This document shows positions 1 through 8,036 of a DNA stretch of 64,000 bases, piece after piece. The DNA comes from Marinomonas gallaica (GTDB lineage: Bacteria; Pseudomonadota; Gammaproteobacteria; Pseudomonadales; Marinomonadaceae): contig NZ_LTAX01000015.1 of the NCBI RefSeq assembly GCF_001639745.1, forward strand, positions 1 to 64,000, in the 5' to 3' direction. Numbering within the stretch: the first letter of the stretch is position 1; every line of letters starts with the position of its first letter. The translations under genes were made by a program, and so were the position numbers. The notes beneath the pieces are model-generated. The model was not told the origin of the DNA. It did not search any database and saw only the letters and a program-made list of their open reading frames with translations.

Positions 1-68
1 AATTTAACGATGGAGTGCCACCTGCCAAAGCAGAGAATCAACCTAATTTACTGTCCGGAATTAGTTGA

Positions 69-692
69 CCACTACATCGAAGCCTTCTCATTTCAGAAGG
101 GAAAGTTAGAACAGAAGATGTCCCCTTAAAGTGCAGCGTAGCTGGTAAGTCTCATGACTATAAATATTCGGTAGGCGATCGGGTGAAGTTCTGCCGAAAT
201 GAATATCAAAAGCTACAGGTTACAAATGGCATGACGGGGACGATTAAGCAAATTCGACCGACGACAGATGATGTACTGTTACAAGTCGAAACCGACGATG
301 GAAGAATCTTATCTTTCTTAGCATCAGAGTATGCTGATGAGAAAGGTACATTTTTATGCCATGCATATGCTCTTACTATTTTTAGCGCCCAAGGTGTCAC
401 AGTGGATGGCAACACCTACACTTTATTTAGCAATGATATGGACAGAGCAAATGCTTATGTTGCTCTAAGCAGGCATAAAGATAAGTCTCATATGTATATT
501 GATGCGTCAAAGCTTTATGTTGATGAGTTTAGTTTGAAAGAACACCTAGAGATGGATAGCACTCAGGATGTCCGGAAGCTTAGGTATGAAGCTCTTTCGC
601 AGCGCCTCAAAGAGGACAGTTACTCAAAGCTTGCTATTGAATGGATAAGTCAGAAAGATACAGGAGATCTTAAATTATCTATTGATAGATAG
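69..692 (+). pseudogene. C-terminal remnant of a conjugative relaxase/helicase (TraI/TraA-like)
   Basis: The frame is open from 69 to the TAG at 690-692. It reads through a possible GTG start at 183, but similarity-type motifs begin upstream of that codon (YSVGDRVKFCRNE), so 183 is not the true start. An NGMTGTI motif, then HAYALTIFSAQGVTVDG and YVALSRHKD, match the last helicase motifs of RecD-like/UvrD_C_2 domains, as at the C-terminus of MobF-type relaxases that nick and unwind plasmid or ICE DNA. The intact family members are several times longer. In the same frame bases 3-65 are also open and a TGA at 66-68 interrupts, so the gene is either cut by the window edge plus a nonsense codon or joined to unrelated DNA near 66. 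The helicase assignment is good; the fate of the 5' part is unknown. Confidence 0.65.
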
Positions 693-701
693 CTTTATGG
701 G

Positions 702-748
702 AAAGTTAAAAACCAGAAATAGAGTACCTATTTCTGGTTTTTAACTTT
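702..748 (+). terminator. Perfect 20-bp hairpin after the relaxase remnant
   Basis: A perfect inverted repeat has arms 702-721 and 729-748 (left arm AAAGTTAAAAACCAGAAATA) around a 7-base loop. It starts 10 bases after the relaxase stop. The right arm contains a run of five T. It is likely an intrinsic terminator, possibly working in both directions. Confidence 0.6.
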
Positions 749-802
749 AGCGCACCACTAATTGAGGCAGTTCGCTGTTTCTAAGTAGCGAATTTTATAG
801 TC

Positions 803-828
803 TGAATCGCCACTAGTTAGCTAGACAC
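803..828 (+). repeat. Left terminal inverted repeat of the IS
   Basis: It pairs with 2008-2033, 22 of 26 positions identical. Shared blocks are TGAATCGC, ACTAGTT and TAGACAC. Confidence 0.9.
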
Positions 829-866
829 CTTTTAGTTAGATAAAATGATCTAATTGAGAGGTATTT

Positions 867-1145
867 ATGAGCAAAACACGTTACCCAGAACAATTCAAAA
901 TTGAAGCGGTTAAGCAAGTGACTGAAGCAGGCTTTAGTGTTGCTGAAGTCGCTAATCGCTTAGGTACCACCACTCACAGTTTATACGCTTGGATTAAACG
1001 ATATGGTCCAGAGGCACAATCGTTTGCAGAGGCCTCTGCTGAGTCGAGCGAGATTCTTCGTCTTCGAAAAGAACTCAAGCGAGTGACGGAAGAGCGCGAC
1101 CTGTTAAAAAAAGCCGCGGCGTACTTCGCAAGCCACCCAGACTAA
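867..1145 (+). CDS. IS3-family transposase OrfA
   Basis: This 92-aa protein has the usual OrfA plan: a helix-turn-helix of the transposase_8/IS3 OrfA type at about residues 10-50 (FKIEAVKQVTEAGFSVAEVA...SLYAWIKRYG) that binds the IS ends, then a leucine-zipper-like coiled coil at about 60-85 (EILRLRKELKRVTEERDLLKKA). A GAGAGGT Shine-Dalgarno sequence precedes the ATG at 867. The A7G run at 1106-1113 encodes the LLKKAA segment and should allow a -1 shift into orfB. OrfA alone normally modulates transposition. It looks intact. Confidence 0.93.
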   Translation: MSKTRYPEQFKIEAVKQVTEAGFSVAEVANRLGTTTHSLYAWIKRYGPEAQSFAEASAESSEILRLRKELKRVTEERDLLKKAAAYFASHPD

Positions 1146-2023
1146 GATGCGCCTTTATCAGGGATCACCGTGCTGACTTTTCAGTAAGGCGACTGTGCAA
1201 TCTCTTCGATGTTCATCCCAGTGGCTATTACGTTTGGTTGAAAGAGCCAAAATCAAAACTTGCTAAGGAAAATGAACGGCTAACAGGTCTTGTTAAACAA
1301 CTTTGGCTGGAATTGGGTTGTGTCTACGGTTATCGAAAGATCTATCAAGACCTGAGATCCTTGAATGAATCTTGTGGTATTAATCGAGTGCATTATCTGA
1401 TGCGAAGAGCAGGCCTTAAGGCTCAGGTAGGTTACCGAAAGCCTAGAGCTCGGTCAGGAGAAACACATACGATAGCCAGCAACGTGCTTGAAAGACAGTT
1501 TAATCCAGAAAGCCCAAATACAGCGTGGGTAACTGATATTACTTATATCCGAACACATGAAGGCTGGCTGTATTTATCTGTCGTGCTTGATCTCTATTCT
1601 CGTCGAATAATAGGCTGGAGTATGGGGCCAAGAATGGTGAAGGAGCTTGTTCTTGATGCACTGATGATGGCGGTATGGAGAAGAAAGCCAAAGCATAGGG
1701 TGACAATCCACTCAGACCAAGGCAGTCAGTTTACCAGCTATGATTGGCATAGATTTTTGGATGATCACAACTTACAAGCCAGCATGAGTCGACGTGGGAA
1801 CTGTCATGATAATGCTGTTGCTGAAAGCTTTTTTCAGCTTTTAAAGAGAGAGTGAGTGAAGCGAAAGATTTACTCGACAAGGAGCGAAGCAAAACAAGAC
1901 ATTTTTAATTATATAGAAATGTTTTATAACCCTGTCAGGCGCCATAGCGCTAATGATATGTTGTCACCTGTTGAGTATGAGAAACTGTTCGAAAAGATGA
2001 CTGAGAAGTGTCTACTGAACTAG
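1106..2023 (+). pseudogene. IS3-family transposase OrfB with in-frame nonsense codon
   Basis: OrfB supplies the DDE integrase/transposase catalytic domain. The -1 frame is open from the slippery run at 1106 through KKSRG...RCAFIRDHRADFSVRRLC into the HTH_21 region and the rve catalytic core. Catalytic residues are visible: D in AWVTDITY, D in IHSDQGSQF, E in NAVAESFF. A TGA at 1853-1855 follows FFQLLKRE. The same frame then continues VKRKIYSTRSEAKQDIFNYIEMFYNPVRRHSANDMLSPVEYE to a TAG at 2021, which is the normal OrfB tail. One C-to-T change (CGA to TGA) therefore removes about 55 C-terminal residues. The catalytic triad is retained, so partial activity cannot be excluded. Confidence 0.92.
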
Positions 2024-2033
2024 TTGCGATTCA
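2008..2033 (-). repeat. Right terminal inverted repeat of the IS
   Basis: It is the mate of 803-828. It overlaps the last codons and the TAG stop of orfB, as is common for IS3 elements. Confidence 0.9.
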
Positions 2034-2041
2034 GTCAGTGT

Positions 2042-2063
2042 AAGTAACGCATATGCGTTACTT
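2042..2063. terminator. 22-bp perfect palindrome beside the IS
   Basis: Two 11-base arms (AAGTAACGCAT and its complement) meet with no loop, followed by TTTATAAAAAAAT. It lies 9 bases outside the IS right end, so it is target DNA. It could act as a weak terminator for transcription leaving the IS, or be a protein-binding site. Confidence 0.4.
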
Positions 2064-2465
2064 TTATAAAAAAATCTCAAATAAAAACATAAGCATATGT
2101 TTTTTTATGTATTTTTTTAGTTTCTTTGAAAAATTTAATTGCTATAAATTTGACTAAAAAAGTACTGAAAATTTAACATATGAAACTTTGAGCCACACAC
2201 GCTCTGAAATCGTTTCAGGGAGCACATTGATTACTTCAAGTCCGAAATTTGAATTCAGCTCGCTTTTGATATGCTATATGCGTAGCTTCTTAGGTAAGAA
2301 ATAGTGAACTCTTAGCTAGATGAAGCCAACTGAAATTCATTTTCTATTAGTCACCTCTGGTTCATGCTCGGATTGTTCGGAATTTTCTATTGCGATTAAA
2401 TTGATGAAACAGTCAACAATTTGTAGATGCTTTAGCGTGTATTTTGTCTAAATTAAGGAAGAGTA
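2064..2465. other. AT-rich non-coding gap upstream of the unknown operon
   Basis: About 400 bases without a convincing ORF. The region is visibly AT-rich, with several A and T runs. A TTAAGGAAGAG stretch just before 2466 provides the ribosome binding site (GGAAGAG) for the next gene. The promoter of the 2466-5232 operon must lie here, but I cannot pick one confidently. Confidence 0.5.
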
Positions 2466-3446
2466 ATGTCGGAAACAGGAAACATAGAAACTCTAGCAAA
2501 ACTGGTCTCTCAAGATATCTTCAAGTGGTTTAAATGGGGAACTTGCGCCCCTAAAGACGAGGATTGGAGTTGCGAGTCGGATCACCATGGAAAGAACACT
2601 CACCCATCAGATGTAGTGTTTTTCTATGAAGACCCTTACACAGGACAAATGCATTACCTCAATACAGACTTAAAAAGTTATGCAGCTGGAAGCATTACCA
2701 AAGCCAGTATTACTCGGGCATTAAAGACTCTAGCTATGTCTGTCGAATGTGCGAACATCAGCGATAGTTGGCAAAGCAAATTTCTCTTGAATGATGTTGG
2801 CTTTGGTGACGTGTCGGGTATGCTTTTTATCTACAACCATGACAGTGAATACGATAAGAACTTTCAAGCAGAACTTGAGAAAGTTGAAATCAAAGATATT
2901 CCTGTTGCCGATGGTAATGAGTTAGTGGTTGTAGGGCCGGATCTGATTCGAAGGCTCTGTGATGTCGTTAGTGACATGAAAATGTTGAAAGCCGAAGACT
3001 TGTTCCCTAGCCATGACGATTACACGTTCTTTTATCCTGACCTCATTCGTGCTCGGCGGTGTGGCGATGAGTGGGGTAAGCCTGCCACAATTGAAGCCCT
3101 CACATCTCCTTGGTTGATTATCAAACATCGTAGTAGCAGTGAATTTAAAGGTGGTTTCATCATCTACTACCATGAATACGGTGACACAGTAGATGAATTC
3201 ATCTATCTGATAGATGCAATGTCTCATTACCAGATGCTTAGCAGTGATTACTCTATACGAGTTAGATTCACTGCTGCGTCCTCTCATGCAAATGTAAACT
3301 TTGAAAAAGCCAAGTACGAATACTTGAAGATGTGGGGGAACGATGAAGGCAGGAAGAAGCAAATGGATAGTTTGGAAGTGCAGCGTATAACTAACTTCAC
3401 TAAAAGCTTCAATCCAATGGAAATAGGAATGCGAGAAGATGTCTAA
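2466..3446 (+). CDS. Unknown protein, PD-(D/E)XK-like nuclease candidate, first gene of a three-gene operon
   Basis: I do not recognise this 326-aa protein. An N-terminal helix (about residues 5-25, TLAKLVSQDIFKWFKWG) is followed by HPSDVVFFYED with D49 and, 19 residues on, NTDLKSY with D68 and K70. The order helix, Asp, (D/E)-X-K is what a restriction-endonuclease-fold active site looks like, so a DNA- or RNA-cutting role is inferred. The remainder (mixed alpha/beta, about 110-326) has no recognised domain and no membrane segment or signal peptide. GGAAGAG lies 5 bases before the ATG. The gene overlaps the next by 8 bases (3439-3446), pointing to translational coupling. Location beside an IS and a relaxase remnant, with island-like base composition, suggests horizontal transfer and a defence or mobile-element role. 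Confidence 0.6.
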   Translation: MSETGNIETLAKLVSQDIFKWFKWGTCAPKDEDWSCESDHHGKNTHPSDVVFFYEDPYTGQMHYLNTDLKSYAAGSITKASITRALKTLAMSVECANISDSWQSKFLLNDVGFGDVSGMLFIYNHDSEYDKNFQAELEKVEIKDIPVADGNELVVVGPDLIRRLCDVVSDMKMLKAEDLFPSHDDYTFFYPDLIRARRCGDEWGKPATIEALTSPWLIIKHRSSSEFKGGFIIYYHEYGDTVDEFIYLIDAMSHYQMLSSDYSIRVRFTAASSHANVNFEKAKYEYLKMWGNDEGRKKQMDSLEVQRITNFTKSFNPMEIGMREDV

Positions 3447-4542
3447 AGTTAACACTGGCCCGTCGATTTATGTTCCTACTGACAAGAACATTTATGATGC
3501 TCTTCAACATAAGAAAGTCACACAAAGTGAGCTTGTTACTTTTCTCCGTAAAAGAGGGAAGCTCGTCTCATTGCAATCTTCAAAACAGGAGCTTATTGAG
3601 AAAATTTGTTCTTTAACATTGGGCTATGCTGACTTCAAGTGGATAGGAAGACTTTTAGAAAACCCTAATAGAAAAGACAAAACTACTCATACCAATTTAA
3701 AAGGGAATATTGAAGAAAAGCAGATAACTACCGCTTGCTCTACATTGAAAGCTAATTTGTCTGCTGATGGTGATGACTCTGTGAAAGTCAACAAGTCGGG
3801 AAGTAAAACGACCTTAACAGTTACCTATGTTGATCAAGACTTCACCAAAACAGAACTTAGACAACGCACGATTAAAACCTGTGAGATACAGATTGAGAGC
3901 AGTGCAGATGGAGTGGTTATGAAGCTACCTTCCACAAAAAAGGCGAAGGAAATTTCTGAGCGCCTTAAAACAGTCCTGAAGGCACAGGTAACTAAAGAGA
4001 GTGGCGAGGAGCTCGCGGAGTTTTCCATTTCTCTTGAATCTTTGCCGGATGCTGCAATAAGGAGTCAGTTTTTTGATTATTTGATTAGAAATATTGATGG
4101 TTTCGAATTCGATAATGTATCTAGTGTAGACGTATATCATTTTGAGCAAGAATTGCGAGACGAGTTTGAGGACGAAGGAACAGAAGCAAGGCTTGCATCA
4201 TACATAAACAAAGCAGCTTTAGCTGGAGATGGAGTTCTTGACTCAACTGAGTTTAACCAACTACATAATCGTGGGTTTTACATATATAGAATAATTTGGA
4301 CAGCTATAGATACATCATTTGAAGGGCCTAAAGTAGAATTTGAAGCACAATTTGGGCAACCTAAATTATGCTCTGATTTCATGTATACGATTAGGGGTAT
4401 ATACCCGTTCAACAGCCATACCTCTGAGCACAATGTCACTCGGAAAGGTGTATCACCGTTTGATAACGACAAATATAACCTAAAACTCAGGGACGCATCG
4501 GAAAAGGCATTACAGATGGCACTCCAGAAATACGGAGAATAA
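3439..4542 (+). CDS. Unknown protein with SAP-like N-terminal motif, second operon gene
   Basis: This 367-aa protein is not recognised. Residues about 27-55 (VTQSELVTFLRKRGKLVSLQSSKQELIEKI) resemble the two-helix SAP-type nucleic-acid-binding motif; this is pattern matching by eye. A beta-rich stretch at about 105-165 (SVKVNKSGSKTTLTVTYVD...CEIQIESSADGVVMKLPS) follows, then a helical region and a long acidic middle (ELRDEFEDEGTEARLASYINKAAL). No transmembrane segment or signal peptide is seen. The start overlaps the previous gene by 8 bases, and GAGAAG at about 3434 could serve as ribosome binding site. Its stop is 3 bases before the next start, so all three proteins are probably made together and may form a complex. 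Confidence 0.6.
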   Translation: MSKVNTGPSIYVPTDKNIYDALQHKKVTQSELVTFLRKRGKLVSLQSSKQELIEKICSLTLGYADFKWIGRLLENPNRKDKTTHTNLKGNIEEKQITTACSTLKANLSADGDDSVKVNKSGSKTTLTVTYVDQDFTKTELRQRTIKTCEIQIESSADGVVMKLPSTKKAKEISERLKTVLKAQVTKESGEELAEFSISLESLPDAAIRSQFFDYLIRNIDGFEFDNVSSVDVYHFEQELRDEFEDEGTEARLASYINKAALAGDGVLDSTEFNQLHNRGFYIYRIIWTAIDTSFEGPKVEFEAQFGQPKLCSDFMYTIRGIYPFNSHTSEHNVTRKGVSPFDNDKYNLKLRDASEKALQMALQKYGE

Positions 4543-4545
4543 CGA

Positions 4546-5232
4546 ATGATGAAAGCAAAGTGGTTATACTCAGAGCTCCCAATTTCTCTTGGTGAGCTTT
4601 CACAGTTAATGAAAAAAAATCAATACTCAGAGAGTACAGGCTCTGGCTTTTTGCTTTCGACTTCAACATCTAAAAAGCTTGTTGGAAAATATATTGAGAA
4701 AGTAATCCTAAAAAACTTAGTAGAAGATCCCTTTGGAGAAATTTCTGAAGTAGAGTCAATTAACTACTATACGTGCCAGTTCAACTGGAGCGATGAATCA
4801 CACTTTATGTATATTTCTGAGCCTCCACGCTCGTTAAAGAAGTTCTCCAATAAGCTTCATAGCTTGACTGGCCTTGGATTGGTTTTATCAGAGCTGAGTG
4901 TTGCCCCTGAATGCTGGTTGAGACGGATTGAGGAAGAGGCTGATGAGGTAAAAATCTTCCAAATATCCTCATATGGCATTAGGACTTCCTTAAACTCAAC
5001 TGCAAAAATAGTAGTTTCAGGTAAAACTGATGTCCGAGAGGCTTTTGCTGAACTAGTTTCTGATAAACGTTACCTGACCGATAGCATTAAGTTTGAAGCT
5101 GAATTTGAAGGAATGACAGTGAAAGGAGAACTAACCAAGTCAGGTAGTTGTAGGCTAACCTCACCTAACCTGAGCTTCGTTCTTGAAAAGCTTAGGGCCT
5201 CACTAGAGAAATCGATAACACACTATTACTAG
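4546..5232 (+). CDS. Unknown protein, third gene of the operon
   Basis: A 228-aa cytoplasmic protein with no family I recognise. The first half is mixed (LGELSQLMKKNQYSES...STSKKLVGKYIEKVILKNLVEDPFGE). The second half is strand-rich (IRTSLNSTAKIVVSGKT, SIKFEAEFEGMTVKGELTKSGSCRL) and ends in a helix. A GGAGAATA sequence precedes the ATG at 4546, with a second ATG directly after it at 4549. The gap to the upstream gene is 3 bases. No catalytic motif is visible; a structural, sensor or inhibitor role in the same system is a guess from the context. Confidence 0.58.
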   Translation: MMKAKWLYSELPISLGELSQLMKKNQYSESTGSGFLLSTSTSKKLVGKYIEKVILKNLVEDPFGEISEVESINYYTCQFNWSDESHFMYISEPPRSLKKFSNKLHSLTGLGLVLSELSVAPECWLRRIEEEADEVKIFQISSYGIRTSLNSTAKIVVSGKTDVREAFAELVSDKRYLTDSIKFEAEFEGMTVKGELTKSGSCRLTSPNLSFVLEKLRASLEKSITHYY

Positions 5233-5364
5233 AGCGCAGCTCCTTCTTCATAATAAATAGATCAATTAAAACACTCCGTCAAAAGCATGCATAAAAAATT
5301 TCCATTTAAATCAATAATATAAACATTATTATTCATTCCGTAGGAATAGAAAAGAGAGTATTAA

Positions 5365-5407
5365 GAGGGAGCTATGTTTACAGATCAGCGATAAACATGG
5401 CTCTCTC
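5365..5407. terminator. Imperfect 16-bp hairpin between convergent genes
   Basis: Arms 5365-5380 and 5392-5407 (GAGGGAGCTATGTTTA with TAAACATGGCTCTCTC) pair at 14 of 16 positions around an 11-base loop. It sits between the end of the three-gene operon and the end of the minus-strand gene at 5426, so a bidirectional terminator is the likely role. No long T run follows on either side. Confidence 0.5.
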
Positions 5408-5425
5408 ATTAATGTTTTCTATAAA

Positions 5426-5686
5426 TTAACAGACCATAGCTCCATCAGAACCAGAATCTTTAGCAAAAGCCATAGCTTCCTTAAATCCCTTATGGGGAAC
5501 TAAAGCTCTATTTTTACCCAAATCAGCTACTTTTAGAAAAGCATCTATTTCTGGACCACTCACCCTATCACTTACACCTTTCTCTTTAAGTCGGTCATTG
5601 ACCAATGATGCGACACTGTCTGCACTATACTCCTTACGTAGAGCTCTTAAGCGTTTTTCGTTGTTTGCAAAAATATCGTCAAGCAT
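5426..5686 (-). CDS. Small unknown protein, 86 aa
   Basis: Not recognised. The first two thirds are charged and helical (NEKRLRALRKEYSADSVASLVNDRLKEKG), and the end carries GFKEAMAFAKDSGSDGAMVC with a terminal cysteine. A good Shine-Dalgarno sequence (GAGGG, 7 bases before the ATG) supports translation. It is transcribed divergently from the 572-aa gene at 5874, sharing a 187-base intergenic region. That arrangement is common for a small regulator or antitoxin-like partner and a larger effector, but nothing in the sequence proves it. Confidence 0.55.
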   Translation of the reverse strand: MLDDIFANNEKRLRALRKEYSADSVASLVNDRLKEKGVSDRVSGPEIDAFLKVADLGKNRALVPHKGFKEAMAFAKDSGSDGAMVC

Positions 5687-5873
5687 ACTATGCCCTCACT
5701 ATTATAAATATTGAAACAGGTTATGTAGAACGCTCTATACGCTTTCTACATGAATTGAGTGCGCATGTGTTCCACCCGCGTAGAGAATTTAAAGAGAATT
5801 ACTTGTCGTGTCGTCTGTTTTCATAGAAAACTTTTTTTCAACCTTGTTATTGTATTTTTTCTTGTAGGATGTT

Positions 5874-7592
5874 ATGGAAAAATTAACATTAAAGACTGGC
5901 AGCGCTAACGACCTCTTAAGGAAGTGTTTTGAGGCAGGGATTTCTTACAACTTATTGTTAGGCACATTTGATGAGCGAGACAATAAAGAATTAAATAATT
6001 TTGAAGATGCTATCAAACACGTACATCTATTTTATCGTCCACAAGTGTATACATTGCTGAGTAAAGCATTCAGACCTCGAATGCAATTAGAATCTATCAT
6101 GGCTCATCTAGCTGAGATAAATTGCCCCATCAGTCTTATTGGTTACTTACATTGCGTAGCAAAAAACTTCCCTCACTTACCGTTTGACTTATTAACCAAC
6201 CCTAAGCAATCTCTCTTAGAGCCTCAAAATATTTTAAAAGCTTATTATTCTGTAAGGGAAGCACTGGATAAGAGCCGACAGCATAATAGTGAAATTACTA
6301 TTACGGACCCAACACTACTTACTCTCTACGAGCTAGTTAAAAAAAAGAAGCTTACCTCAAGCTTAGTAGCTATTGATGAAAGGCCGCTGGATAATGGTCA
6401 AACTGCATTTGTTATACACTCCTATGGTATGTTTGACTCCCCAAGAAATGACAGGAATTTAGATCAATTTGGTCATGAGCACCGTCATATTATTGAGGTT
6501 GCTCGCGAACTTGAGATTGGAAATAATCCATTAGATAAAGTTAAATTCCCTCTGCTTAACTGTAATAAACCCAGCAAGTGGGCATCAACGCTTCACGCAC
6601 TATGTTGCTACTATGAAGGAATATCCCCTACTATCTTTTGTAATAAGCATCTTGATATAGTGCCACGCAACTACCACAATACACTCCGCGAGCCGAACCT
6701 TATCGCAAATCAGTTGAAAAAATTTCAACAACGATCAAAGGCATTATGGCAATTATTAAAACCTAGTTCTGGCTTTTACCCCAAAATTCAGCAGAACACC
6801 TTTGATGACGGTGACCCAAAGCTGATCAAGCACATGATTTTGCGCCATTTGATAATGCTTTATCTAACGATGCTCAAACATCCATCTTGGTCAATTAAGG
6901 TTCGTGGATGCATTGAGACATTACAAAAGCTCTATTCAACCGATCTTCTACAAAAATGGGGTGAGCATATAAACCTCCAAAGAATAAGCACCTCAAGTCC
7001 TTGTCCGCTGACAGAGATACAGCTGCTATTTCGATCAAACCCTGTAGGCCTGCATCCTTTGTGGTGGTTAAGTGGCAAGCTTCCCGCCCCTTTGGAATTA
7101 ATGGGCCACTACGTAAACAGCAGCCAGCTAAGCAATGAACAGCTTACAGAACTAAATCAACGGTATAGGGACACTAGATTAGACATTGTCGCACTAGGGA
7201 TTCCACACAGCCTTAAAATTGATACTTCTCAGCTATTTAAGAAACCCATCACCCTTCAGTTTGGTAATCCATGTACATTTTATGGCCCCTCGAACTTACA
7301 GTTAGAAGAGCGACTTTATCTAGCTAGCTTATTAGTAACAGACCAGTATACATTACAAACTTTGAAGGATAATCAGAAACTAGAAAGCAGGTATCTCGAA
7401 AACGTACTAATTGGAGTTTGCTACCTCTGGCATAACGCACTGATTAAAAGAATTTCGCAAGAAGATTTTCTCGATCTCTTAGTCCAGCACTCTCTAGATG
7501 ATATGTCTACTGCGACATTAAGAAAGCGAATAAAGCTCGCCCAAGAATTGCTTAAAAAGTGGCCTAACGTTAATTTATTCAACAATCTATAG
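5874..7592 (+). CDS. Large unknown protein, 572 aa
   Basis: Not recognised. The protein is predominantly helical with no signal peptide, no clear membrane segment and no P-loop or nuclease motif that I can see. Histidine-rich patches occur (FGHEHRHIIEVARELEI at about residues 203-220; MLRHLIMLYLTMLKHPSW near 330). AGGA lies 6 bases before the ATG at 5874, which supports the start. Base composition is AT-rich like the rest of the island. Its divergent partner is the 86-aa gene at 5426. It is the last gene of the island before a sharp change to chromosomal-type sequence near 8 kb. Confidence 0.55.
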   Translation: MEKLTLKTGSANDLLRKCFEAGISYNLLLGTFDERDNKELNNFEDAIKHVHLFYRPQVYTLLSKAFRPRMQLESIMAHLAEINCPISLIGYLHCVAKNFPHLPFDLLTNPKQSLLEPQNILKAYYSVREALDKSRQHNSEITITDPTLLTLYELVKKKKLTSSLVAIDERPLDNGQTAFVIHSYGMFDSPRNDRNLDQFGHEHRHIIEVARELEIGNNPLDKVKFPLLNCNKPSKWASTLHALCCYYEGISPTIFCNKHLDIVPRNYHNTLREPNLIANQLKKFQQRSKALWQLLKPSSGFYPKIQQNTFDDGDPKLIKHMILRHLIMLYLTMLKHPSWSIKVRGCIETLQKLYSTDLLQKWGEHINLQRISTSSPCPLTEIQLLFRSNPVGLHPLWWLSGKLPAPLELMGHYVNSSQLSNEQLTELNQRYRDTRLDIVALGIPHSLKIDTSQLFKKPITLQFGNPCTFYGPSNLQLEERLYLASLLVTDQYTLQTLKDNQKLESRYLENVLIGVCYLWHNALIKRISQEDFLDLLVQHSLDDMSTATLRKRIKLAQELLKKWPNVNLFNNL

Positions 7593-8036
7593 TTTTATAA
7601 TTGTGAAGTTAATAAAGTAGGCTGCTGTACGAGCTTCGCTACAACAGACACCCTTTGTATAGGAATGGAAACTTTATGTACCATCCAATCATATCAAAAC
7701 GGTGACAAAGGTGGTGACAAAACTATTAAAGCTTAAATTTAATAGTTTTAAATCAGTAACTTGTGTTTTTTTCTATATTCAGATTCAAAACATCGAGTAG
7801 ATTCCTAGGTAGAAAGTTACCCGTTCAAGACCTCTTTAAAGGCCCTGTTTTTCTTCGTGAGAACAGGGCTTTTTCATTCCCCGTAAAAGCGATCTGCTTA
7901 ATGGCATTTTACTGAACGATATTTTTGCTGACCGCATTTGACCTGTCTATAACTTCATAGTTTATAGTCATTCGTGTTCTGATCTGTTTAAGCCAGTAGC
8001 GCGATTATTAAAAAAAGCAGAAAGGATGTTTTATCT
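7593..8036. other. Non-coding boundary region between island and chromosome-like sequence
   Basis: No convincing gene. It contains a short direct repeat GGTGACAAA (7701-7709 and 7713-7721), an intrinsic terminator at 7842-7874 listed separately, and the leader of the gene at 8037. A short open frame around the direct repeat ends NGDKGGDKTIKA and could be the tail of a lost gene. The left end of the patchwork region probably lies here, but no attachment-site repeat was identified. Confidence 0.4.
7842..7874 (+). terminator. Intrinsic terminator
   Basis: A GCCCTGTT arm (from 7842) pairs with GAACAGGGC... (to 7869), followed by TTTTT to about 7874. The loop is about 11 bases. No intact gene lies directly upstream; it may have belonged to a gene displaced by the island. 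Confidence 0.7.

Larger units (their letters stand above)
803..2033 (+). mobile_element. IS3-family insertion sequence, 1231 bp, with 3-bp target duplication
   Basis: Terminal inverted repeats begin TGAATCGC at 803 and end GCGATTCA at 2033. Over the outer 26 bases (803-828 against 2008-2033) 22 positions match, and the ends are the TG...CA typical of the family. GTC at 800-802 is repeated at 2034-2036, giving a 3-bp target duplication as expected for IS3 elements. Inside are orfA (867-1145) and orfB in the -1 frame. An A7G run at 1106-1113 is a standard slippery site for the OrfAB fusion. The element is structurally complete, but orfB has an in-frame TGA at 1853, so this copy is probably not able to move itself. 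Confidence 0.93.

Noticed and set aside
2922-3455. 177-codon minus-strand ORF opposite the first gene of the unknown operon
   Set aside because: The plus-strand gene has a good ribosome binding site and is coupled to the next gene; the minus-strand frame looks like a shadow.
7701-7721. Two GGTGACAAA repeats as an attachment site
   Set aside because: The repeats are adjacent rather than flanking the island, and no copy was seen at the other end.
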